Notes under the pieces: generated by a model
What the model was told of the DNA's origin: nothing
Database searches by the model: none
What the model saw: only the letters and a program-made list of their open reading frames with translations
Part shown: positions 32,505-40,035 of the stretch, in pieces
Numbering within the stretch: the stretch's first letter is position 1
Layout of the letters: each line of letters begins with the position of its first letter
Position numbers and translations under genes: made by a program
Assembly: GCA_009774395.1 (NCBI GenBank)
Contig: VSNQ01000022.1
Location: forward strand, 1 to 42,773
DNA from: Lachnospiraceae bacterium
Lineage (GTDB): Bacteria > Bacillota > Clostridia > Lachnospirales > Lachnospiraceae
Length of the DNA stretch: 42,773 bases
Reading direction: 5' to 3'

Positions 32505-33553
32505 TGGGGAGAGGTTTTGGCGCTTTATTGCGAAAAGATTTTAAGTTAATGCTTTCTGGCAAGTTCTTTTTGCTTGCGGCAGGTTCTTTGCTTGTGTATT
32601 CCTTCTATATTAATATGGTTTATGTGCGGTTGAATCAGGAAATTTATCCTGTGATTGTCTATGACCCGCTTGAATTACAGAGCAAAGGACAACAGCCGCC
32701 GGCAATTATGGTGGAAAGCCAAGAAGAATTGCAGGCAAAGTGCGCAGATGCCTATGCGGTTGGGATTGATTTATCCGCAGGGATGACTGTGAAAGATGCA
32801 AAGATTTACATGGTTTCGTCGGGAATAGAGCAGCTAGATGCGCTGTGCTCTGCCTATGCACAATTGTATTATCAGCAGAATATATTTCAGACAGATACAG
32901 GAACAGTTTCATATGACAGCACAAATATAGTGGGGGATTTTACCAAAGAAGCAAAAAATCGACGTGAAATTACCTGCGAAGTATTGTTTTTTGAACTGAC
33001 GGCAGTTGGTTTTTTGGGACTTGCGGCAGTGCTGTTTCGAGAAAAACAGATGGGGGTTCTCCGTGTGCATGGGATAGTTCCAGTGAGCTGCGCCGCATTT
33101 CTTTTTTCTAAACTGCTGCTATTTTTCATAAGCGATCTCCTATTTGCAGTGGTGCTGACAATGGTAAATATTGGAGTTATAGAGGGGATGATAGTGCTGC
33201 CAACTGTATTGCTGCAGGCAGGGCTGCTTTCGCTTATAATGGCATTGCTGGGTTTTTTGCTGGCAGTATGCCTTCCAAATTTTCGGCAGTTTTCCTTGTT
33301 ATATCTTGTTCTTGCGGTTTTTATTACGACACCTGTATTTTTGGTTGGACAGACAGGGATTTCTTGGGGATGGATAATATACCATCCGATGTATCAGCTT
33401 TTTATAACAATGAAAAAGGCATATTTTGGAGAACGCGGCGCAGGTCTGGGATATTACTGCGTTTGTGTGGCAGTGATTGCGGGATTGTTTTTGCTTGGAA
33501 TTTGGGCGCTGCGGCGGGAAGTGGCGAAGTCGGGAGGAACTAACAATTCTTAA
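32504..33553 (+). CDS. ABC-2 type transporter permease
   Basis: 349 aa. One helix near the N-terminus (residues 22-38), a soluble domain of about 130 residues, then five or six helices from about residue 165 on, the layout of ABC-2 permeases. The soluble part would lie outside the cell. It overlaps the ATPase by 1 nt and is followed by a second permease 86 nt downstream. No substrate can be assigned. Confidence 0.82.
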   Translation: MGRGFGALLRKDFKLMLSGKFFLLAAGSLLVYSFYINMVYVRLNQEIYPVIVYDPLELQSKGQQPPAIMVESQEELQAKCADAYAVGIDLSAGMTVKDAKIYMVSSGIEQLDALCSAYAQLYYQQNIFQTDTGTVSYDSTNIVGDFTKEAKNRREITCEVLFFELTAVGFLGLAAVLFREKQMGVLRVHGIVPVSCAAFLFSKLLLFFISDLLFAVVLTMVNIGVIEGMIVLPTVLLQAGLLSLIMALLGFLLAVCLPNFRQFSLLYLVLAVFITTPVFLVGQTGISWGWIIYHPMYQLFITMKKAYFGERGAGLGYYCVCVAVIAGLFLLGIWALRREVAKSGGTNNS

Positions 33554-33639
33554 TAAATATCAATAATGGATGAATTGCAAGGCAAAAAAGTGAAAGAATT
33601 TGAGCAAACTTTCACAATTTGTCTGTAACTTGGAAAGGA

Positions 33640-34665
33640 ATGGTAAAAAGAATGGGCGGATTATGGTATCAAATAAAAAGCATTGCCCGCGACAAGCTGT
33701 GTATATTAACATTTTTGCTTCCAATTGTAGTCGGAGCGGCGATAAACCTTCTATCGGATATGGATTTTTCAGCAATGAATCAAGTTACGTTTGGTATTGT
33801 ACAGCAGGACTTGGGAGCAGAATCAGTGGCGTGGCTGGAAGAATTGGGAACAATTGCAGTTTTTTCGGATAGAGAAGCGCTTGTGCAGGCAGTTAAGGAG
33901 CCTGCGGATTCCATTATCGGAGTAGTACGAAGTGAAAATAGCATAGAAACGATGATTTCTGGCGATGAATTGAATATTGATACAGAAATTGCAGGATTTT
34001 TGCCACAGATGTATCAACAGCGGAATGTAGCAAAAGCAGATATTACAATCGTTCCCCAAAGTAGCAGCACAAATGGGATGAAGGCATTGTTAATTGCAAT
34101 AACAGTGGTTACAGCGGCATTTATGGGATGCACTTACAATGCAATGAATATCATTGGCGAGAAAGAGGATGGGATTGCTTATGTTAATCAAATACTGCCG
34201 ATGTCAGCAGGCGGCTATATTTTGCGAAAAATTGCAATTGGTTTTATTGGTGGAATGGTGTCAACAATAATAACGGCACTGATCTGTGTAAGGATGGAAC
34301 TAGAACAGGTTTTTTTGTTACTATTGCTGATTGTTTTATCGGCTTTGGCAGCAGCGGGTGTAGGCTTGCTGATAGGAGATGCTGCAAAGGAATTAATGGT
34401 AGGAATTGTTTGGATTAAAGCGGTGATGATACTGTTTCTTGCGCTGCCAATTCTAAGTTATCTTATCGTACCAAGAAACAGCGTTTTGTTTTGGATTTCT
34501 TATTTGATTCCCTCAAGTGCAGCATTTTACGGATTAATGGATTTACAGAGCGGAAGTGGAATCGGCATTGCGGAGCCAGCAGCACTTTTGGCGCATTGTA
34601 TTTTTTGTATTTTGGGTATATGGGTGTCAAAAAGAAACGTAGGTTTGGGGTTGCATATGGAATGA
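33640..34665 (+). CDS. ABC-2 type transporter permease, second subunit
   Basis: 341 aa from MVKRMGGLWYQIKS. It has the same plan as its neighbour: N-terminal helix (LTFLLPIVVGAAINLL), external domain, then about five helices starting near residue 150 (ALLIAITVVTAAFMGCTYNAMNI). The pair would form a heterodimeric channel for the ATPase at 31656. Start is uncertain: a TTG at 33619, the ATG at 33640 directly after GGAAAGGA, or an ATG at 33652. The 86 nt before it hold no separate gene. Confidence 0.8.
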   Translation: MVKRMGGLWYQIKSIARDKLCILTFLLPIVVGAAINLLSDMDFSAMNQVTFGIVQQDLGAESVAWLEELGTIAVFSDREALVQAVKEPADSIIGVVRSENSIETMISGDELNIDTEIAGFLPQMYQQRNVAKADITIVPQSSSTNGMKALLIAITVVTAAFMGCTYNAMNIIGEKEDGIAYVNQILPMSAGGYILRKIAIGFIGGMVSTIITALICVRMELEQVFLLLLLIVLSALAAAGVGLLIGDAAKELMVGIVWIKAVMILFLALPILSYLIVPRNSVLFWISYLIPSSAAFYGLMDLQSGSGIGIAEPAALLAHCIFCILGIWVSKRNVGLGLHME

Positions 34666-34722
34666 TTGCTTACGAAGCTGACAATAGCAGAGCGGAGGAA
34701 GAGAAGCTATAAGATGAATATA

Positions 34723-34751
34723 TTGCGTAATAATGTTCTATATGATATACT
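34723..34751 (+). promoter_or_regulatory. Promoter upstream of the Hsp90 fragment and DUF4015 gene
   Basis: TTGCGT (34723-34728) and TATACT (34746-34751) at 17 bp. The -10 is good, the -35 half-matching. Confidence 0.45.
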
Positions 34752-34808
34752 AAAATAACAAAAATGAAAGGAAAATACGATAATTAGGAAGGCAATTGTA
34801 CAAATAAG

Positions 34809-34988
34809 ATGGGAAATTATAATTTTACGGGTGATTTAAAAGGCGTTATAGGGTTGGTAAGTGATAACCTGTATTCCAGTGACAAGGTTTTTTTGCGAGA
34901 ACTTTTGCAGAAGGGTGTTGATGCAATGGACGTGCGTAAGAAAGTACATATTATAGATTTGCCTGACATAGCGGGAGAGAGCGTATGA
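34809..34988 (+). pseudogene. Hsp90 (HtpG) N-terminal fragment, 59 aa
   Basis: ATG frame of 59 codons beginning MGNYNFTGDLKGVIGLVSDN and continuing LYSSDKVFLRELLQKGVDAM. This is the first helix and loop of the Hsp90 ATPase domain (compare LYSxxxxFLRELLQNxxDA, which holds the ATP-contacting Asn, here Lys). After about 42 residues the similarity stops and a short unrelated tail leads to a TGA that overlaps the next gene's ATG. No good ribosome binding site (AGGAAGG about 17 nt away). Most likely the stump of a deleted htpG-type gene, though the start-stop overlap might make it a translated leader. Confidence 0.7.
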
Positions 34989-36172
34989 GAAGGCTGCTGT
35001 TGCTGTTTTTGATTATTTTGTTATTTTGTATTGTGTCTTGTGGTGACAGCAGGGTGGAAGATGTATTTTATCAGCAGGCAGAAGGTGTGTCAGGGGAACT
35101 AGAGCTTATTGAAAGAGGAACTGGAACAGGACTCTCCGAGATTGTGGAGGAAATGAAACGCGGGGTGCTTGCCCAAAAGAACCGTCCCACAGTAAAAGGT
35201 ATCTATGTGACTGGGCCAGTGGCGGGCAGTGAGCGCATGAATGACTTGATAACGCTTGTTGATGCAACGGAATTAAACACTATGGTGATTGATGTCAAAA
35301 ATGATGATGGTGAGATTACATGGAAAATGGATACGGACGCTGTCAGACAGATGGGAAATGGCGTTGCTTACATAAGGGATATTAATGCGTTGATGAAAAC
35401 CTTGAAAGAACATGAAATTTATACTATCGCAAGGATTGTATGCTTTAAGGATCCTGTGTTTGCACAAAATCATATAGACTGTGCGCTGACAAAGCCGAAT
35501 GGTGGTTTTGTTACGGACGCCAATGGGCTTGCCTGGGTTAACCCATATCAAGAGAAAGTGTGGGACTATCTGACGGAGGTTGCACAGGCAGCCTTGGAGG
35601 TTGGATTTGATGAAGTGCAGTTTGATTATGTCCGTTTTCCGATTGGAAAGGATGCAGATACTGCGGACTATAAGGTGGATATGATAAATTATACAAAGGA
35701 GCAGGCGATATCGGGGTTTTTGTCCTATGCCTGTGAACAGCTTCATGAAAAGGGTGGAGTTGTTACAGCGGACGTGTTTGGCACGGTGATTGGCAGTGCG
35801 ACAGATATTGAACATGTGGGACAGAATTATGCGGAACTTGGAGAAACGGTGGATGTGTTAAGTCCTATGGTTTATCCATCTCATTATGGAGCGGGAGTAT
35901 TTGGCTTTGATGTGCCTGACGCGCACCCCTATGATACAGTGTATCAGGCGTTGATGTTGTCACAAGATGTATTAGGTCAAAATACAAAAAGAAACTGTGC
36001 GATTGTGCGTCCATGGCTGCAAGCATTCACAGCGACATGGGTGAGTGGGCACATTTCGTATGAGGATGAGCAGATTGCGGAGCAGATTCAGGCTGTGTAT
36101 GATGCCGGATATAAGGAATGGATTTTGTGGAATGCAACATGCCGGTATTCAGTGGATTTTCTGTTCCCATAA
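34985..36172 (+). CDS. Lipoprotein, putative glycoside hydrolase (DUF4015)
   Basis: 395 aa. A lipoprotein signal is clear: RRLLLLFLIILLFCIVSC with the lipidated Cys in IVSCGDS. The main domain (about residue 65 on) matches the DUF4015 putative glycoside hydrolase TIM barrel: VKGIYVTGPVAG, MVIDVKNDDGEITW, IARIVCFKDP, the strand FDEVQFDYVRFP, and LSPMVYPSHYG. It would face outward, anchored in the membrane, with an unknown wall or polysaccharide substrate. Its ATG overlaps the Hsp90 fragment's stop. No ribosome binding site of its own is evident other than GGGAGAG. Confidence 0.85.
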   Translation: MRRLLLLFLIILLFCIVSCGDSRVEDVFYQQAEGVSGELELIERGTGTGLSEIVEEMKRGVLAQKNRPTVKGIYVTGPVAGSERMNDLITLVDATELNTMVIDVKNDDGEITWKMDTDAVRQMGNGVAYIRDINALMKTLKEHEIYTIARIVCFKDPVFAQNHIDCALTKPNGGFVTDANGLAWVNPYQEKVWDYLTEVAQAALEVGFDEVQFDYVRFPIGKDADTADYKVDMINYTKEQAISGFLSYACEQLHEKGGVVTADVFGTVIGSATDIEHVGQNYAELGETVDVLSPMVYPSHYGAGVFGFDVPDAHPYDTVYQALMLSQDVLGQNTKRNCAIVRPWLQAFTATWVSGHISYEDEQIAEQIQAVYDAGYKEWILWNATCRYSVDFLFP

Positions 36173-36247
36173 AAAGTTATGAGATAGAATAGGAAAGAGG
36201 AAGTGCATCGTTTTTGCGGCATATTTTTCTTGTGTGCTTGTGTGTGT

Positions 36248-36290
36248 AAAAGGGAATGACAATTCGGATGTGGTCATTCCCCTTTATATT
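36248..36290. terminator. Bidirectional terminator between convergent genes
   Basis: AAGGGAATGAC paired with GTCATTCCCCTTT across a 12-nt loop, with A-run and T-run on either side. It serves the DUF4015 gene and the convergent AAA ATPase gene ending at 36293. Confidence 0.85.
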
Positions 36291-36292
36291 CT

Positions 36293-37852
36293 TTAATTTA
36301 TTTCTTCAACAATACATTTATGGTCTTTTTCTTTGGTATTATAACTAATGCCAACAGCGAGAATTTTTCCAATATGTTCCTTCCGCAGTTTTTCACAGTA
36401 TTCTTTTTCCTTAATCTGGTTAATTGCTTCTTCGGGAGTGCTGTCAGCCTTTAATTCAAGTATAATACCAGGAAGATTTTTCCGCCTTGGATAGAAAATA
36501 AAGTCTGCAAAACCCTTACCGCTTTTTTCCTCACGTTCAACCTTGTATTTATTTCGTGCGGAAAGATACGCAAGCGTTACAACGCAGGACAGGCTGTTTT
36601 CATCATTATACTTGAGAATGGGCAGTTCGCTGTTATGGATATTATGCAGGTAGGAAGCGATCACTTCTCCGCTTTGTTTTAGCGTTGCATTTAATACTTC
36701 GGTAGAATTTTTAACTAATTCAGCAACGTAGCCAAAGTCATCATCTTCTAATGCGTTTTCAAATTCTATCATAAGTTCTTTATTAGGGATTCTAAGTTCG
36801 CCGTCATAGTATGACAGTAATCCGTAAATTATCATAGCAGCATAAATTTCTTTTTGGGTGTTAGGGCTTTCCTGTCCAGCAGTAAATTCCTTGTTAATTT
36901 CAATTTGAATAGGAATATCATTTATCATTTTTATAATATCATCTCTTACCTCAGCAATATTATATTTTAGGAAATATAAAACCTCGTCCTTTTTGCCGGT
37001 TCTTGTCCAATAGCTTTGGCAGACACCATCCTCCAATGCGCATACAACAGAGCGCGGATTATAGAGCCGCTCGCCGCCCTTTGTTTGGTATCCGTTGTAC
37101 CATTCGCTGATTTCATCCGGTGTCAGCTTGGTCTGCCTTTCACAGAGCATGGTCACTTCATCTTGCGTAAAGCCGAAATATTCTTCAAATATTGGGTCGT
37201 TGAGCATTGTATATTCTTGAAACATATTAAGTGCTGATCCTGTGCTGTATTTCTTAATGGGGAGAACACCTGTCATATACGCAAAGGCTACATAAGGTCT
37301 ATCTTTTAGCAAATCTCTTAGAAATTCTAAGAAATCTCCTTGATTTTCGGGATATAGGTTATGGCTGAAAATATAATCCCATTCATCCATAATAAAAATA
37401 TAGTCGTCGCCTGTCGCAGATAATAAGCTGGAAATACTATGAAAGTTTTCCGCTTTTAGTTCTGGATAGACAGCGAAAACATCCCGCTTAATGGATTCCT
37501 TGACAAAATCAATATAGTCGTTGTAAGTGTTGCCGATATCGGATAAGTTATTAAAACTTAACGTAATAATATTGTATTGATTTAAGTGGGTTTCGTAGTC
37601 CTTGCTTTTGCTGACTGTTAAATTGTCAAACAGTGGTTTGGAATCGTATGCTTTGCCGTAATAAGCACCAAGCATATTTAACACAGAAGTTTTTCCAAAG
37701 CGGCGTGGCTTTGTTATACATAAAAAGCGGTTTTTTGTTCGGATTTTTTTACTGATATGTTCGATAATGCCGGATTTATCTACAAAAAACACATCATGAA
37801 CCAGCATATTAAAATCTTTATAGGGATAGTTGGAATTTAAACAGAATGCCAT
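36293..37852 (-). CDS. AAA-ATPase-like protein with PD-(D/E)xK nuclease-like domain (DUF1703 type)
   Basis: 519 aa. The family opening is present: DFNMLVHDVFFVDKSGIIEHI, then the variant Walker A ITKPRRFGKTSVLNML near residue 46, and Walker B DYIFIMDEWDYIF near 150. The C-terminal segment KGFADFIFYPRRKNLPGIILELKA is the PD-(D/E)xK_9 pattern (D, then ExK). These proteins are multicopy in many Clostridia and Bacteroidetes; their role is unsettled. AAAGG lies 9 nt upstream. A family R repeat sits about 100 nt upstream. It differs in sequence from the ATPase at 26773, so they are two families. Confidence 0.88.
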   Translation of the reverse strand: MAFCLNSNYPYKDFNMLVHDVFFVDKSGIIEHISKKIRTKNRFLCITKPRRFGKTSVLNMLGAYYGKAYDSKPLFDNLTVSKSKDYETHLNQYNIITLSFNNLSDIGNTYNDYIDFVKESIKRDVFAVYPELKAENFHSISSLLSATGDDYIFIMDEWDYIFSHNLYPENQGDFLEFLRDLLKDRPYVAFAYMTGVLPIKKYSTGSALNMFQEYTMLNDPIFEEYFGFTQDEVTMLCERQTKLTPDEISEWYNGYQTKGGERLYNPRSVVCALEDGVCQSYWTRTGKKDEVLYFLKYNIAEVRDDIIKMINDIPIQIEINKEFTAGQESPNTQKEIYAAMIIYGLLSYYDGELRIPNKELMIEFENALEDDDFGYVAELVKNSTEVLNATLKQSGEVIASYLHNIHNSELPILKYNDENSLSCVVTLAYLSARNKYKVEREEKSGKGFADFIFYPRRKNLPGIILELKADSTPEEAINQIKEKEYCEKLRKEHIGKILAVGISYNTKEKDHKCIVEEIN

Positions 37853-37954
37853 AGTGTGAAGCCTTTCTTTCTTGATGGTTTAAGGTTATTGTAACATTGA
37901 TTTGAACTGGGTACAAGCGAAGGTTTACGATTGTTATGGTGCATTGAAACCATT

Positions 37955-38054
37955 GTTACGTTTCACACCCACGCCAAAGTAGTGGGAATTATACACCAAA
38001 ATGCTAAAAGCTTTCGATTTTTTACTTTAGCGTTTTGTGTGCATCAATTGTAAT
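37955..38054. repeat. Family R repeat, copy 3
   Basis: 100 bp from GTTAC to GTAAT. It holds the invariant hairpin CCCACGCCAAAGTAGTGGG and a second, longer hairpin ACACCAAAATGCTAAA/TTTAGCGTTTTGTGT, the counterpart of CAAAATGCT/AGCATTTTG in copy 1. The right half is shorter than in copy 1. It lies upstream of the AAA-ATPase gene. Confidence 0.75.
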
Positions 38055-38069
38055 AAACCATTGATTTAA

Positions 38070-38097
38070 AGGGCTTTGCAGCATCGTGCAAAGCCCT
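38070..38097 (-). terminator. Terminator of the ABC exporter operon
   Basis: Perfect 11-bp stem AGGGCTTTGCA/TGCAAAGCCCT with loop GCATCG; on the minus strand it is followed by TTTAAATC. It lies about 135 nt past the exporter stop, with repeat Q copy 1 between. Confidence 0.75.
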
Positions 38098-38098
38098 A

Positions 38099-38192
38099 AG
38101 GAACTGTTAATAAATTACTCATGACAATTACTTGTCTAAATGTCTGGCTGCGGTATCAGAAAATCTTGACATAAGGCATTGTCCTTTATGTC
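38099..38192. repeat. Family Q repeat, copy 1 (partial)
   Basis: The stretch CTTGTCTAAATGTC, CTGCGG and ATCAGA with AATCTTGAC is shared in order with 42116-42163, as is the left edge AGGAACTGT. The right half is replaced by a small hairpin GACATAA...TTATGTC (38168-38192). Confidence 0.65.
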
Positions 38193-38232
38193 TTTGCTTT
38201 CTATGCCTGTAATTTTCTTCTTTGTCTTAGCT

Positions 38233-40035
38233 TTAAGCAGTCCCCTTCTTCTCCAACAAAAAATCATACTGTGACATAAAAAGTTTATAATATTCCCCTT
38301 TTAGCGCAAGGAGTTCTTCGTGTGTCCCTTTTTCGAGAATATTTCCTTTATCTACATACATAATACAGTTTGCATTTTTAATCGTAGAAAGCCTGTGTGC
38401 GATAATAAAGGAAGTGCGCCCTTGCAGCAGACGGTTTAATCCTTTTTGCAATAGGATTTCTGTTTCGGTGTCAATGCTGGAGGTTGCTTCATCTAATATA
38501 AGAATTGCAGGATTTTCCAACAATGCTCTTGCAAAGCTGATGAGCTGGCGCTGTCCGGAAGAAAGGCGGCTTCCGCGCTCGTTTACCTGCGTCTGGTAGC
38601 CGTTTTCCATTTCCATAATAAAGTCGTGGGCGCAGACGGTTTTGGCAGCGGCGATTACTTCTTCGTCTGTGGCGGTTAAATTGCCATAACGGATATTGTC
38701 CATAATCGTTCCAGAGAAAATAAAGCTGTCCTGCATCATAATTCCCATTTGTTTGCGCAGGGACTTTAATGTTACTTTGGAAATATCTGTGCCGTCAATT
38801 TGAATCTCACCGGAATCCACATTGTAGAAACGGCTGATTAAGTTGACAATGGTTGATTTTCCTGCTCCAGTCGGCCCTACAATTGCATAGGTATCGCCTG
38901 CATTGGCGGTAAAATTCACTTTATTTAAAATCGGAACATTATCTTCATAGCTAAAGCATACATCACGGAAAGTGACATTGCCTTGAATGGGCGGCATTTC
39001 GATAGCATCTGGTGCGTCTTTAACATTGACTGGTTCATCAATGGTTTCAAAAATCCGCTCCAAGTAGGCAATCGCAGTCAACAGCGAATTATAAAAGGAA
39101 GCAAGCGTGTTAATCGGCTCCCAGAATCTTGAAATATAGGAAGTAAACGCAATTAGGATACCGATTGTTACACCATAAAGTTCACCGGAAATCCAGCCGA
39201 TTCCAATAACGTAGATAAAAGCAGTTGTCACAGTGGAAATCGAGTCGATACATGGCCACATAATAAAGTTGTATTTTACGGCACGCATCCAAGCGCTGCG
39301 ATAATTGCCACTTAAATGGTTAAAAATAGAAGTATTTTCCCGCTCACGCACAAAGGACTGCGTAACACGGATTCCGTTAATGCTTTCAGCAATATATGCC
39401 GTTAAATTCGACTGCTTATTGCTTTGAATCTGCCAAGCACGGCGCTGCCTGCGTTTTACGAAAATAATTACGCCCATTAATACAGGAAGTCCGCACAGAC
39501 AGATAAGTGTCAGCCGTATATGAAGCGCAAACATAAACACCAGAATAAAAATTAGGTTGCACATATCGGTAATGGTATTAATAATACCATTGGAAAGCAG
39601 GTCACTTAAGCTGTTTACATAGTTCACAACACGAACCTGAATTTTTCCGTGCGGTCGGTCGTCATAGTAGGAGAACGGAAGTTCTTGCAAATGACAAAAG
39701 ATATCTGACCGTAGTTGATGTACAATTGCCTGCCCAATACGACTGGTAATACGTATTTTAAATCGGATACAAATACAAGCATACAATACAATGACTAGCG
39801 ATAGAATTGTGATTGTTACAATTGCTTTAATATCTTTTGCAGGGATATATGTATCCATAATTTCACTGATAAACATTGGAAACAGCATGGTAAGCGCTGA
39901 GGAGGAAAGCATTAAAAACAGCGCCAGCGCCAACTGACCACGGTAAGGTTTTACGTATTGCAGCACGCGTCCCAATTGCTTAATATCATAACTTTCTTCA
40001 ATGCTCTCGTCAATATCATATTTATTTCGTGCCAT
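38233..40035 (-). CDS. Heterodimeric ABC exporter, subunit with the consensus catalytic site
   Basis: 600 aa from MARNKYDIDE; AAAGGTGG sits 5 nt upstream, while the GTG at 40044 was rejected. Six membrane helices then a nucleotide-binding domain: Walker A GPTGAGKST, Walker B ILILDEATSSID with the catalytic Glu, and H-loop IIAHRLST. The signature motif is altered (RLSSGQRQL instead of LSGGQ). With its partner this gives one active site (Walker motifs here, LSGGQ there) and one degenerate site, as in LmrCD/BmrCD/TM287-288. Overlaps the partner by 14 nt. Likely a drug or lipid exporter; the substrate is not known. Confidence 0.92.
   Translation of the reverse strand: MARNKYDIDESIEESYDIKQLGRVLQYVKPYRGQLALALFLMLSSSALTMLFPMFISEIMDTYIPAKDIKAIVTITILSLVIVLYACICIRFKIRITSRIGQAIVHQLRSDIFCHLQELPFSYYDDRPHGKIQVRVVNYVNSLSDLLSNGIINTITDMCNLIFILVFMFALHIRLTLICLCGLPVLMGVIIFVKRRQRRAWQIQSNKQSNLTAYIAESINGIRVTQSFVRERENTSIFNHLSGNYRSAWMRAVKYNFIMWPCIDSISTVTTAFIYVIGIGWISGELYGVTIGILIAFTSYISRFWEPINTLASFYNSLLTAIAYLERIFETIDEPVNVKDAPDAIEMPPIQGNVTFRDVCFSYEDNVPILNKVNFTANAGDTYAIVGPTGAGKSTIVNLISRFYNVDSGEIQIDGTDISKVTLKSLRKQMGIMMQDSFIFSGTIMDNIRYGNLTATDEEVIAAAKTVCAHDFIMEMENGYQTQVNERGSRLSSGQRQLISFARALLENPAILILDEATSSIDTETEILLQKGLNRLLQGRTSFIIAHRLSTIKNANCIMYVDKGNILEKGTHEELLALKGEYYKLFMSQYDFLLEKKGTA

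Noticed and set aside
13944..38054. CRISPR-like array
   Set aside because: The repeats are far apart, palindromic and without spacers of fixed length; no cas genes are present.
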